DNA of 47,836 bases from Leptolyngbyaceae cyanobacterium RU_5_1 (lineage in GTDB: Bacteria; Cyanobacteriota; Cyanobacteriia; Leptolyngbyales; Leptolyngbyaceae), in the NCBI GenBank assembly GCA_012034055.1, contig JAAUSG010000012.1, positions 1 to 47,836 on the forward strand. Reading direction: 5' to 3'. The notes beneath the pieces were generated by a model, which was not told where the DNA came from, made no database searches, and worked only from the letters and a program-made list of their open reading frames with translations. How positions within the stretch are numbered: position 1 is the stretch's first letter; each line of letters starts with the position of its first letter. Made by a program: the position numbers and the translations under genes. Below are positions 35,103-43,621 of this stretch, piece after piece.

Positions 35103-35843
35103 ATGCAACTTCGACTCTTGTTACTATACATTTCCTGTACTTTGGGGTTAAACATTCTCCTGAATGCCTGCATTCCAATACCCATGTTTGACCAGGGGTT
35201 TGGTCGAGAAAAGGCAGAATTGAGAACAACCCGGCAGATACAAAGTGAGCATGAAGTGGCGATCGCAACCAACCGCCAACCGCCAATGTCTGACCAGGTT
35301 TATCAGAAAGTGAACCCGGCTGTAGTGACCATTTATGGAGCTAAAGAACTGGGTTCTGGCATGATTGTGAGAGCTGAAGGATTAATCCTAACCAACAAAC
35401 ACGTTGTTCAGAACTCAACTCAGGTCGCTATTAGAACGATTACGGGAAAGGTTTACGAAGGTCGAGTTGTAGATTTTGATTTGCGCCATGATCTGGCACT
35501 CGTCAAACTGAGTGCTCAAGCGACTCATCTGCCCACAGTGTATTTAGCAACCCGCTTAGATGTGAAAGCAGGGGAAAAAGTGTACGCTATGGGGAGTCCG
35601 GGTGGAACCCCTGGACTGTTAACCGCAGGGACGTTCCTGCGCATTACTGAGTATGGTAGTTTGCAGCTCAGTTCAGGGTTATTGAATCCAGGAAATTCGG
35701 GGGGGCCAGTCCTCAACACACACGGCGATGTGATTGGGATCAGTAAAGGACTCTTGAAAGACAATAGTGGCCTCGCCACCAGTGTGCTAGCTGCCAGAGA
35801 ACTAATTGGACGCTATCAGCGCGTGAACAAGCAAGGCAGCTAA
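35103..35843 (+). CDS. HtrA-like serine protease, probable lipoprotein
   Basis: A 246-residue protein with the lipobox LNAC (Cys23). The trypsin-type domain has His100 (LILTNKHVVQ), Asp130 (DLRHDLALV) and Ser199 (NPGNSGGPV), all in order, and lacks a PDZ domain. It probably sits in the periplasm, anchored by lipid. It forms a divergent pair with the lipoprotein at 34347-35048. Confidence 0.85.
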   Translation: MQLRLLLLYISCTLGLNILLNACIPIPMFDQGFGREKAELRTTRQIQSEHEVAIATNRQPPMSDQVYQKVNPAVVTIYGAKELGSGMIVRAEGLILTNKHVVQNSTQVAIRTITGKVYEGRVVDFDLRHDLALVKLSAQATHLPTVYLATRLDVKAGEKVYAMGSPGGTPGLLTAGTFLRITEYGSLQLSSGLLNPGNSGGPVLNTHGDVIGISKGLLKDNSGLATSVLAARELIGRYQRVNKQGS

Positions 35844-35852
35844 CTGCCTTGC
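35831..35852. terminator. Hairpin over the stop codon, convergent genes
   Basis: GCAAGGCAG-CTAA-CTGCCTTGC, a perfect 9-base stem whose loop carries the TAA stop codon of the protease gene. The convergent DUF4079 gene ends 6 bases further on. No strong T-run, so its strength is unsure. Confidence 0.5.
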
Positions 35853-35857
35853 AACTA

Positions 35858-36328
35858 TTACATTTTGCTCAAAATGCGCTGCACAATTTCGATTCCTGTG
35901 ACCGCTTGCCAGCCGAATAGTCCCAACAGTCCAACGTTCAACCCAATGTGGGTGTAGCGTGCCCAATCATGCCCTTTTTGCATAAAGGGAGATAGGGAAG
36001 CAGAAACCGCAATCAAACCGGTCATCCCGAGTCCAGCTAATAGGTGTGATCCAACGAAGAGCTTGCCATTGTTAATATACGTGACTGCCATGCCGCCAAT
36101 CGAACCGAGCACCATCAGCGCAAGCAGTACAGAGCCGATCTGATAGTGTTTGACGTTGAACTTGCCTTTGACCAGCTCTTTTTTTACATCACTCTGAGCG
36201 GTGCGAGTTTGACGAATTTTGATCCCCAAGTAAAGGGCGTAGGCAGCGATCGCGAACAGCACCCACATGATGATGGGGTGAACAAATTGGCTCCAAACTT
36301 TGATAGACTCTGGAATTTCAAAGCTCAT
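35858..36328 (-). CDS. DUF4079 family membrane protein
   Basis: A 156-residue integral membrane protein with four helices: IIMWVLFAIAAYALYLGI, IGSVLLALMVLGSIGGMAV, LAGLGMTGLIAVSASLS and HIGLNVGLLGLFGWQAVTG. Histidines at HPIIMW, VKHYQIG, SHLLAG and THIGLN resemble haem-ligand positions of b-type cytochromes. The family is typical of cyanobacteria and plants. Function unknown. Confidence 0.8.
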   Translation of the reverse strand: MSFEIPESIKVWSQFVHPIIMWVLFAIAAYALYLGIKIRQTRTAQSDVKKELVKGKFNVKHYQIGSVLLALMVLGSIGGMAVTYINNGKLFVGSHLLAGLGMTGLIAVSASLSPFMQKGHDWARYTHIGLNVGLLGLFGWQAVTGIEIVQRILSKM

Positions 36329-36391
36329 AGGGGTCAGGGATATGAAGGATCTTCATAAAAATTAGCATAAATAGCCCTGCCCGTTCATGTC

Positions 36392-36805
36392 TTAGGAAGC
36401 CCTTCTATCTCTAGTAGCTGGTTTTGAGTTAGTAGTGCGATCGCTAACCTGGGGTGCTTCTGCCAACACCGCAATCATGCCCGTTCGTTCGGTTTCCAGC
36501 TTGGCTTCGCTCAATAAATCAACAACGGAGACGCCAACAACCTCCTCAATCAATTCCTTAATCTGGGGTTCGATGGCTTCATTTAAAGTAAGGTGCACTT
36601 TCTCTACCAATTCTTCCTTACCGCTGTTTGCCAAAAGCTGCTCGGGTTGAGTTACAGAATTTTCGAGGAGAATCACAATCTTTTGTTCAAGAAGTTGGCA
36701 AGTAACTCTCTCTAAACGATGACCCATCTGATCCCGAAAAAGAGCTTGAACTCGTTGAGAGAGTGTGCGTTCTAACTGTCCAGATGTAGGAATGGAACCT
36801 GTCAT
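36392..36805 (-). CDS. DUF2294 family protein
   Basis: A 137-residue soluble protein of the DUF2294 family: LSQRVQALFRDQMGHRLERV, VILLENSVTQPEQLLA, and EAIEPQIKELIEEVVGVSVV then DLLSEAKLETERTGMIAVL. Cyanobacteria often have several copies, sometimes linked to bicarbonate or stress genes; the role is unknown. C-terminal 20 residues are polar and probably disordered. Confidence 0.8.
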   Translation of the reverse strand: MTGSIPTSGQLERTLSQRVQALFRDQMGHRLERVTCQLLEQKIVILLENSVTQPEQLLANSGKEELVEKVHLTLNEAIEPQIKELIEEVVGVSVVDLLSEAKLETERTGMIAVLAEAPQVSDRTTNSKPATRDRRAS

Positions 36806-37296
36806 AGCTAAAATAGGGGTTTACACGAGATTTTGGTTATCAGTAGCCTTAACTTAAGTCAGTATAGAACTTTTAAGTGCATCCATCTTTAGACTCAAGC
36901 TTTCGGGGTTTTCATCGCATTATGACACTACCAGGGCTGACGCAGGTAATGGGTCATTGGTAATGGGTCATCGGACATTCAGCCAATTACCCACTACCAG
37001 CCTAAACACAAGATCTTTCGGTCATTTTCGTAAGTCTCGACTACCTTAGACGTAAACATTTGGCTTTTCGCAACGTCTACTCACTAAAATGAATTAAGTC
37101 CAGCTCACCATTGAGTTGGATAGTGAGCAACGGCTTCACCAGCTTGCAGGCAACCTGTATTGGTTAAGTTGTCCACCAACCTGGTGAGTAGAGTACGAAC
37201 AGCCTTTTGAAAGCGCCATTTTGCCGCTAAGAGGCTCTTCTATCTGCTCTTCTTCAGAGAATGCACAAATATTTCGCAAATCTCGTGGAAGGAAGT
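36806..37296. other. Intergenic region with tandem repeat
   Basis: GGTAATGGGTCATT is followed directly by GGTAATGGGTCATC (36945-36972), with a complementary AATTACCCACTACC about 12 bases on; this is a typical intergenic repeat. Two further small stems lie at 37105-37200 (GCTCAC/GTGAGC and TCACCAG/CTGGTGA). I see no gene. Confidence 0.5.
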
Positions 37297-37737
37297 ATGG
37301 ACACGCAGCCCCTTTTCTAACTTGGCAGTAAAAAACTCATTCTGGCAGTTGATGATGACCCAGATAACCTGGAGCTAATTCATCATCAGCTATCTTTTCT
37401 GTTGGATTGTTGTGTTGTGAGCGCATTGGAGGGTCGTAGAGCGCTTTCGCTGGCAAAAAGTCTCCACCCAGATTTAGTTCTATTAGATATTTGGATGCCT
37501 GGGATGGATGGTTTGCAGGTCGTTCGCGAACTGAAGCAAGACCCGCAAACCCGTGCAATTCCAGTAATTGCTGTAACAGCCGCTGTAACGCTTCACGATC
37601 GCAGGATTGCGCTCCAAGCAGGCTGTGTGGATTACATCCATAAACCGTATGAGCTTGAAACCTTAGAGAAAACAATATTTCGCTTTCTCAAGGCTCCGTC
37701 GCCTGTTCAAGACAGGGAAGTCTTCGGTGGAGCGTAG
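37297..37737 (+). CDS. Stand-alone response regulator (receiver domain), 5' end disrupted
   Basis: A receiver-only regulator of about 147 residues. From 37330 on, the frame reads KKLILAVDDDPDNLEL (acid pocket), LVLLDIWMPGMDG (phosphorylated Asp), VIAVTAAVT (Thr) and YIHKPYELETLE (Lys). The natural start should be ATG 37297, 6 bases after GGAAGG, but codon 8 is TAA (37318-37320), and no start exists in frame before the acid pocket. Adding one base to each of three runs (C4 37309-37312, T4 37313-37316, A6 37330-37335) would give MDTQPPFSNLAVKK and an open frame. The only complete frame from TTG 37402 would lack the acid pocket and be non-functional. Confidence 0.6.
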
Positions 37738-37751
37738 TGTTAAACAAGAAA

Positions 37752-37792
37752 AAATAGGCTGGAGACATCAAACCATGTCCTCTAGCCTATTT
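37752..37792. terminator. Bidirectional terminator hairpin
   Basis: AAATAGGCT.GAG.ACAT pairs with ATGTCCTCTAGCCTATTT (about 15 pairs, one mismatch and one bulge). A-rich left flank gives a U-run on the minus strand. It lies between the convergent response regulator and ctp genes. Confidence 0.8.
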
Positions 37793-37821
37793 CTACTACA
37801 GGGAAATACTAGTTGCTTGGA

Positions 37822-39132
37822 TTATTGGGAAACACTGGCTCGTTTATTGATTGACGGACGTGGTTGAGCCAGGATGATTTTTTCCAGTTCCATCGCAGCA
37901 CGAACGTATTGAGCGTCCTGTGAGCTTCCAATCATTTTGGGATTAGACGCCAACTTTTGTTTTTCGGGATCGGTCAGATCAATTTTGATATCGGGTGCAA
38001 TTCCTTTGTGGCTAATATCCGTCCCGCTGGGTGTGTAGTAGTGAGCGATCGTCACCGCTAAACCAGACCCATCTGCCAAGTTGTGAACGGACTGTACCAA
38101 AGCTTTGCCAAACGTTTGACTACCGACGATCGTGGCACGCCCATTATCTTTAAGTGCTCCTGTTAGAATTTCACTAGAACTAGCAGAGTTACTATCCACA
38201 AGAACTACCAATGGCAGCTTAGTTAGAGCAGTCTGATTGGCTGCAATTTCCTCATCCTTGCCTCGACGATCTACGGTTCGGACGATCGCGCCTTGATCTA
38301 TCCACATGCGGGTAATCTCGATGCTTGCCTGCAGCAATCCTCCCGGATTACTACGCAAATCCAACACAAAGCCATCTACGTTTTGACCAATCAAATCTTT
38401 AATAGCCCGACGCATTTGTTCAGAGGCATGGGCGCTAAATTCATTCAAACGGATATAGCCAATCCGACTATTTCCTTGCTGTTTAAGGGAGTACCGCACA
38501 GTCGGAAGCTCAATCCGGGCGCGAGTTAACGAAACCGAAAACTTTTTGTTGCCATCCCGCCGAATTTCTAAACTGACTTTTGTCCCAACATCCCCTCGAA
38601 TCAAGTTGGAGGCATCTTCAACACTCATTCCTTTGGTTGGCTTGCCGTTAATCGCCAGGATGTGATCACCGGATTGAATTCCGGCTTTAATCGCTGGGGA
38701 GTTTTCAATCGGTTCAACAACCGTCAAGTTATTGGTTTGCTCATCGACCTCTAGACGAATGCCCACACCAGAGAGTTCTCCAGATGTCTGATTGCTTAAT
38801 GCTTCATACTGCTTGGGATCCATGAAGCGGGTATAGGGATCACCCAGCTTTTCCAGCTCCTTTCGCAACGCATCATACGCCTGTTGACGGGATGTGTAGT
38901 TTTTATTAAGCAGAGTCTGCCGAGCAGACTGCCAATTGACATTGTTAAATTTACCGTCAACGTAGTCGCGGTTAACAATCTGCCAGGCCTCATCGAGAAC
39001 AGCTTTAGGACTGTCCTGCAGAGCAGCGCGGCCTAGGCTTGGACCGAATAGAGATGCAGCGGCAGTAGCCGCGATCGCTCCTCCGCAAAGTGACAGTTTG
39101 GAGAGGGAAAGAAGCTTCGAGGGTCGGTTCAT
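37822..39132 (-). CDS. Carboxyl-terminal processing protease (S41, CtpB-like)
   Basis: A Ctp serine protease with signal peptide (LSLCGGAIAATAAASLFG). A PDZ domain follows (VVEPIENSPAIKAGIQSGDH then ILAING), then the S41 catalytic core: LDLRSNPGGLLQASIEI, the nucleophile Ser in DSNSASSSEILTG, and the base Lys in SQTFGKALVQ. Family members process proteins in the periplasm or lumen, and CtpA among them matures the D1 protein; this one is closer to the CtpB/CtpC group, since it lacks CtpA-specific features I would expect. ATG 39132 (MNRPSK) is preferred; GTG 39174 adds 14 residues. Confidence 0.88.
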   Translation of the reverse strand: MNRPSKLLSLSKLSLCGGAIAATAAASLFGPSLGRAALQDSPKAVLDEAWQIVNRDYVDGKFNNVNWQSARQTLLNKNYTSRQQAYDALRKELEKLGDPYTRFMDPKQYEALSNQTSGELSGVGIRLEVDEQTNNLTVVEPIENSPAIKAGIQSGDHILAINGKPTKGMSVEDASNLIRGDVGTKVSLEIRRDGNKKFSVSLTRARIELPTVRYSLKQQGNSRIGYIRLNEFSAHASEQMRRAIKDLIGQNVDGFVLDLRSNPGGLLQASIEITRMWIDQGAIVRTVDRRGKDEEIAANQTALTKLPLVVLVDSNSASSSEILTGALKDNGRATIVGSQTFGKALVQSVHNLADGSGLAVTIAHYYTPSGTDISHKGIAPDIKIDLTDPEKQKLASNPKMIGSSQDAQYVRAAMELEKIILAQPRPSINKRASVSQ

Positions 39133-39174
39133 TGACTTTTTAGGAGTTAGTTGAGTGAAGTTTTCGAGGGGCAC

Positions 39175-39546
39175 ATAGAGCCTGTATCAAACGTCACTGA
39201 AAATTTAGCGACTTCAGGACGGATGGTACTTATCACGACTACAGCCTGATTTCAACCGAAAAACTTAGCAGGAACGCTATTTCTCCTTATAAGAACGTGA
39301 ACCTACAATACCTATCTCACTAGATCCAAATCTATAAAAAGGATGACAGTTCACTAATCGTCCTAACTATGAAGCCGGTCAAACGTACACTGTCGCTGAA
39401 GTTGGTAGACTCAAATATAAGTCTTTGCGACAATCTAACCGAAAAATATGAAATTCGTATAGGGGTTGCACTGTAAACTTTACCAAAGTTTCTTATTCAT
39501 ACGTTAAGGCTCCTGGATATTACGGATATTTTAACTTGGGGTTCTT
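39175..39546. other. Divergent intergenic region, nothing identified
   Basis: Promoter region between the ctp gene and the gene at 39547. AT-rich; I see no gene or clear repeat. Confidence 0.4.
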
Positions 39547-40335
39547 ATGAACAGATTCCACTGGGGTAAGGCGCTAGTTAAGGTTACGATCGCAGTTGCA
39601 GCGTTGGCAGGAATTATCTTGCTGCAGCGATCGCAGTTGAACCTCGTTGCCCTCCGAGGTGAAAACCCTAAGCAAGCCGAACAGCAGGAAGCGCTTCGTC
39701 TAAAGCTGCTCAAACAGACTCCGACCTTTGGGTTTGACAATCTTCTGGCTGATTGGGTGTTTCTCAACTTTCTCCAGTATTTTGGTGATCAGCCTGCTCG
39801 CGAGAAAACTGGCTATGACCTCAGCCCTGAGTATTTGGATCTCGTCACGCGCCGAGATCCCCGGTTTGTAGATGTCTATATATTTATTTCCAATAGCGTT
39901 TCTTACCAGCTTGGGCAGCCACAGCTTGCGATTCAGTTGATGAAACGGGGTACTGTAGCCCTCTCTCCCAGAATCGACCCAAAGTCCTTTCAGCTATGGC
40001 GGTTTATGGGACTTGATCAGCTGCTGCTTTTGGGAGACATTCCCGGATCAATCTATTCCCATGAAATGGCAGCAAAATGGGTAGCGGGTACGCCGTATCA
40101 GGATTATGCCTCACGCTTTCAGCAGACTGCTCACTTCCTGCGCAGCGATCCAAATAGCCGAGCTGTTCGAGTCAGTGCATGGGGTTCCATCTATGCACAA
40201 GCAGCCATGATTGGTGATCAGAAGACCCAGGAGCGTGCCAAGCAAGAGATTTTGGCTTTGGGGGGTAAGCTGTCTGAGCAAGACGGAAAGCTTTACATTG
40301 GTGCTCCCTCTGAATCACCTGCTAAGAAACCCTAG
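39547..40335 (+). CDS. Conserved cyanobacterial membrane-anchored protein
   Basis: A 262-residue protein with one N-terminal membrane helix (LVKVTIAVAALAGIILLQRS) and a helical domain with TPR-like pairs (FGFDNLLADWVFLNFLQYFG; RRDPRFVDVYIFISNSVSYQ; YQDYASRFQQTAHFLRSDPN). I recall close relatives across cyanobacteria without assigned role. It lies divergent from the ctp gene; no other link is visible. Confidence 0.65.
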   Translation: MNRFHWGKALVKVTIAVAALAGIILLQRSQLNLVALRGENPKQAEQQEALRLKLLKQTPTFGFDNLLADWVFLNFLQYFGDQPAREKTGYDLSPEYLDLVTRRDPRFVDVYIFISNSVSYQLGQPQLAIQLMKRGTVALSPRIDPKSFQLWRFMGLDQLLLLGDIPGSIYSHEMAAKWVAGTPYQDYASRFQQTAHFLRSDPNSRAVRVSAWGSIYAQAAMIGDQKTQERAKQEILALGGKLSEQDGKLYIGAPSESPAKKP

Positions 40336-40390
40336 AGCAGCACTAGTGGGAACTGCATCCAGCCTCCCCTCACCTTCACTCCTCACCCTT

Positions 40391-40657
40391 CTACTCCACA
40401 ACCACTCGCCACTCATAGAGCTTGTAATTCACACATCCATTAGTAATCAAAGGATCCTGAGCAACGATCGCCTTCGCCTCATCCATCGAATTTGCCTCAA
40501 ACAACAACATGCCGCCCCCTCGACATCCCCAGTAACCCGTTTTGGCCCGATGTCCCCTGGCAATTAGATGCTGAACAAACTCCTTATGAGCCGTAATGTA
40601 TTGATCAAACGTGGTTTGATCAACAATTCCCTCTTCAATCTTGACAAACCAAGGCAT
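40391..40657 (-). CDS. YciI family protein
   Basis: An 88-residue small protein with the YciI ferredoxin-like fold: PWFVKIEEGIVDQ, the His of AHKEFVQHLIARG, and GGGMLLFEANSMDEAKAIVA followed by DPLITNGC. In this family the His-Asp pair may take part in a small-molecule reaction, but substrates are unknown. ATG 40657 is preferred over a TTG at 40672, since GGGGAAAG stands right before it. Confidence 0.85.
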   Translation of the reverse strand: MPWFVKIEEGIVDQTTFDQYITAHKEFVQHLIARGHRAKTGYWGCRGGGMLLFEANSMDEAKAIVAQDPLITNGCVNYKLYEWRVVVE

Positions 40658-40822
40658 TGAATCTTTCCCCAAGCAGTAACTTTTAAGTTGCTAAAACAAT
40701 CCCTATTCTGTAGCTTATGCCACGAGGTCAGCTCTTTGGTTTGACTGTTAATCCTGGGTAATGTCACCCTGCAGGCAGAACCGGGTGAGTTTATTGCTGT
40801 AGTCGCATCATTGAGATGAACC

Positions 40823-41737
40823 TCAATCGAATTCGCCAAATTCTAAAATAGAACTATTCACAGCCAGCATTTCGGTCTCACCCAACAGATTTGCGGTGAC
40901 CAACTGACTGGCGCGCAGGCTGCGCCAGTAGCTGCTGTGCTCAGCGATCAACCCAAGTGCCATTGCGACATCGCCAATGCTTTTCTTCAGCAGGTTGCGC
41001 TCTCCCAAGTAATGATCTCGGAAGAATAAACTGGAGTCATCCAAGTCGAAGCTAGCCCGCATCGGATAGGCGAATATATCAGAGGCGCGAATAATATTGA
41101 TCCAGCGCAGAGGAGTGCCCGTGTATCGGCTGGCGAATTGCTTCAGCTTTTGGCTATCGATATCCAGAAGTTGATTGAAGAAGAGCAGGGGAGAGCCAAG
41201 TGTGGTGATGCTGCGTAACTTAACTTTGCGTCCCTCGCTGGCTGGGCCCAACCCTTTAATTGTGTTACGGATGTAAATAGCAGGGTCATTGCTGGCATAA
41301 GCATCAGAGAAGAGAATGTCCCACAGAATAACGCTACTGAGCGAGTGGGCGACGATGTGCAAATCTTCTGCAGGGGCATCGGCCAAAAAGTTGAGGAACT
41401 GGACGGCAACGGCGCGCCGGACTTCACGACTACGCTGGCGGTTGAGGTAGTTGAAGATATCGTTAAAAAAACCAGAAATGAGCTGTTCGCGTCGTTGACG
41501 GTAGTGAAATATATCGTCCACATCAATATGTGGATGGTTCCATTTGAACGCTTCCAGGTCTTGCTGCACATAGTCCCAAATTTCACTGGCGCTGCCGATC
41601 GCATCTCCCCAATAGCAGGAATAAAATTCTGGAGTTGCCAGTCCTCGATTGGTGAATTCATCAATCAGTCGCGATCGCAACGGGTCAGCATACTCAGGAT
41701 TTCTCACCGATGCCCCATGCATGAACAAAACTAGCAT
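40823..41737 (-). CDS. Alpha/beta-hydrolase-fold protein
   Basis: A 304-residue protein. The start MLVLFMHGASVRNP is the first strand and oxyanion loop of an alpha/beta hydrolase; the nucleophile elbow is DLHIVAHSLSSVILWD (AHSLS, variant of GxSxG). Possible late Asp and His residues are in RASDIFAYPM and LGLIAEHSS. Its size and insertion (about 60-110) remind me of putative esterases or lipases that act on proteins or lipids. Substrate unknown. It is cytoplasmic. Confidence 0.65.
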   Translation of the reverse strand: MLVLFMHGASVRNPEYADPLRSRLIDEFTNRGLATPEFYSCYWGDAIGSASEIWDYVQQDLEAFKWNHPHIDVDDIFHYRQRREQLISGFFNDIFNYLNRQRSREVRRAVAVQFLNFLADAPAEDLHIVAHSLSSVILWDILFSDAYASNDPAIYIRNTIKGLGPASEGRKVKLRSITTLGSPLLFFNQLLDIDSQKLKQFASRYTGTPLRWINIIRASDIFAYPMRASFDLDDSSLFFRDHYLGERNLLKKSIGDVAMALGLIAEHSSYWRSLRASQLVTANLLGETEMLAVNSSILEFGEFD

Positions 41738-41752
41738 TGGCTGATTCTCACA

Positions 41753-41905
41753 ATGAAGTACCTTGCACTGTTACTGCTGCTACTGGTTGGTATCTATACG
41801 ATTTATCTAATTAAGTCAGAGTTGGGTATCAATCTATCCCGCCGATATCATGCCATTGATATTGTCAAAAAACCGATCGCAGTGATTAAGCGGTTGCTGC
41901 ATTAG
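41753..41905 (+). CDS. Small single-helix membrane protein, 50 residues
   Basis: ATG 41753 opens MKYLALLLLLLVGIYTIYLI (membrane helix), then a basic tail (SRRYHAIDIVKKPIAVIKRL). It is divergent from the hydrolase gene (start 41737) and its last 20 bases overlap the 3' end of ackA on the other strand. It has coding-like composition, but I recognise no family. Confidence 0.5.
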   Translation: MKYLALLLLLLVGIYTIYLIKSELGINLSRRYHAIDIVKKPIAVIKRLLH

Positions 41906-43118
41906 TAACCTGAAGCCGCCAACATTCTTGCGCGATCGCCCAATCTTCCTGGGTATGAATCACCAGGACACGCACCCTGGAGCTGGAAGTGGCAATGTCC
42001 ACATCGACTGGATGACCGGCGTTTTTCTCGGGGTCAATGTCTATGCCCAGGAAATCAAACGCCTGGCAAGCGGCTTCTCGCACTAGAGGAACGTTCTCGC
42101 CGACTCCCGCCGTGAAGACGATCGCGTCTAACCGATCCAAACTGACCCGCATTGCTCCTATAGCCGCTTGCAGATGGTGAATATACATCTCCAGTGCCAG
42201 CTTTGCCTGTGAGTTGCCCTGCTCAACGGCAGCCAGAATTTGCCGCATGTCGCTGCCAACGCCAGAAATTCCTTGCAACCCAGAGGCTTTATTCAACAAG
42301 TTGTCTAGCTGATCGGCGGTGTAACCCTTCTCGCGCATCAGGTAAATCAAAATGCCCGGATCGACAGAACCAGAGCGGCTGCCCATCATCAAACCATCCA
42401 GCGGCGTGAAGCCCATTGTGGTGTCTACGCTATAGCCATCACGAATCGCGGCTAAGGATGCTCCATTGCCCAGGTGACAGGTAATCAAGCGTAGTTCTTT
42501 CAGGTCACGACTCAAAAGTTGAGCCGCTCGGTGAGCACAGTATTGGTGGCTGATGCCGTGAAATCCATACCGGCGAATGCCATTTTCCAACCACTCATAA
42601 GGACCCGGGTAAACGTAGACGGAGGGTGGCAAGTGGGCATGAAAAGCCGTGTCAAATACGGCAACTTGGGGAATGTTGGGTGCCAGAATCTGCTCAATGA
42701 TTTCGATGCCTTCCAGGTTAATGGGGTTATGAACGGGCGCGAAGCAGGCAAGGCAGGCGATCGCGTCCTTCACTGCTGGTGTTACCCGCACACTCTCCCG
42801 ATACTCCTCACCCCCATGCACCACCCGATGCCCAACCATCTGAATCTCGCTGGCATCCTGCAAAACCTGGGTTGTCCCTTGCCACAACGTGTTGAGCAGA
42901 TGGGACATGACCTCTGCCCTGGAAGTCACTGGAATCGATTCTTTCACCACTGTTCCATGCGCTGTCACCTTCACTGCAGCAACATCGGGCTGATCAGTCC
43001 AGTCGATTGCGCCTTCCCAGAGGGGCGCTGGCGGATGTTCCGGTAGCTGACTCTCCGGCAACTCGTAGAGACAGCTCTTTTGACTGCTGGAACCGGCATT
43101 GAGCACCAAGATTTTCAT
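41886..43118 (-). CDS. ackA: Acetate kinase
   Basis: Makes acetyl phosphate from acetate and ATP, or ATP from acetyl phosphate, in acetate fermentation. The 410-residue protein has the phosphate loop MKILVLNAGSSSQK, VGHRVVHGGEEY, the catalytic region FDTAFHAHLPPSVYVYPGPY, RRYGFHGISHQY, and the ADP-binding TCHLGNGASLAAI and FTAGVGENVPLVREAAC. Length and motifs are standard. The usual partners pta or xfp are not adjacent in this window. Confidence 0.95.
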   Translation of the reverse strand: MKILVLNAGSSSQKSCLYELPESQLPEHPPAPLWEGAIDWTDQPDVAAVKVTAHGTVVKESIPVTSRAEVMSHLLNTLWQGTTQVLQDASEIQMVGHRVVHGGEEYRESVRVTPAVKDAIACLACFAPVHNPINLEGIEIIEQILAPNIPQVAVFDTAFHAHLPPSVYVYPGPYEWLENGIRRYGFHGISHQYCAHRAAQLLSRDLKELRLITCHLGNGASLAAIRDGYSVDTTMGFTPLDGLMMGSRSGSVDPGILIYLMREKGYTADQLDNLLNKASGLQGISGVGSDMRQILAAVEQGNSQAKLALEMYIHHLQAAIGAMRVSLDRLDAIVFTAGVGENVPLVREAACQAFDFLGIDIDPEKNAGHPVDVDIATSSSRVRVLVIHTQEDWAIAQECWRLQVTNAATA

Positions 43119-43142
43119 GACGTAAGGTTGGATAATCTATCA

Positions 43143-43219
43143 GGACTTACGCAAACCTCGGAGTTTTAACCAGGAATCAAACATCATGACCAGTATAGTT
43201 GCTTAAAACTCCGAGGTTT
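43143..43219. repeat. Dispersed repeat, copy 2, with 17-base inverted arms
   Basis: AGGACTTACGCAAACCTCGG then GTTTTAACCAGGAATCAAAC matches 27258-27310 almost base for base. AAACCTCGGAGTTTTAA (43153-43169) and TTAAAACTCCGAGGTTT (43203-43219) are perfectly complementary across 33 bases. Confidence 0.8.
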
Positions 43220-43423
43220 TGGTCAAAATGCGTGCAGGTTTTGCCAAAGGTCTCGCGAAGATCTCCAGATTGTCTACCAGACTTGCCCCTACAGAGATCG
43301 TTCATCACCAGAAAACTGACAGGTGGAATTTTTGCTCTATTGGGAGACTTAAAAACTGTCCGGATGCTGCACAGCCGCCGCTGAAAAATAACGGTACGCG
43401 AAGCTTCTGTCTTTAAAAGCAAA

Positions 43424-43446
43424 ACGCCCTGGCATTGCCAGAGCGT
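43424..43446 (-). terminator. Hairpin with T-run on the minus strand
   Basis: ACGCCCTGGCA pairs with TTGCCAGAGCGT (one mismatch). On the minus strand the stem is followed by TTTTGCTTTT. No minus-strand gene lies upstream of it, so it may end an unseen antisense or small RNA, or be a repeat. The rest of 43220-43621 has no gene that I can see. Confidence 0.45.
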
Positions 43447-43621
43447 CAAAACAGTAACCACTCTCTACTCTCTACTACCACTCGGCTGATCTTGATTCCG
43501 CAAATCCACAAACTAATTCGCGGCGACCAACCGGGGGGCATAGAAAATTGCTGTGCTGACGTTCTGAGGGCTAGAAGCGTAAACGGTTCGGTTCCTATCC
43601 AATGCTTTCAACCCAGACGCC

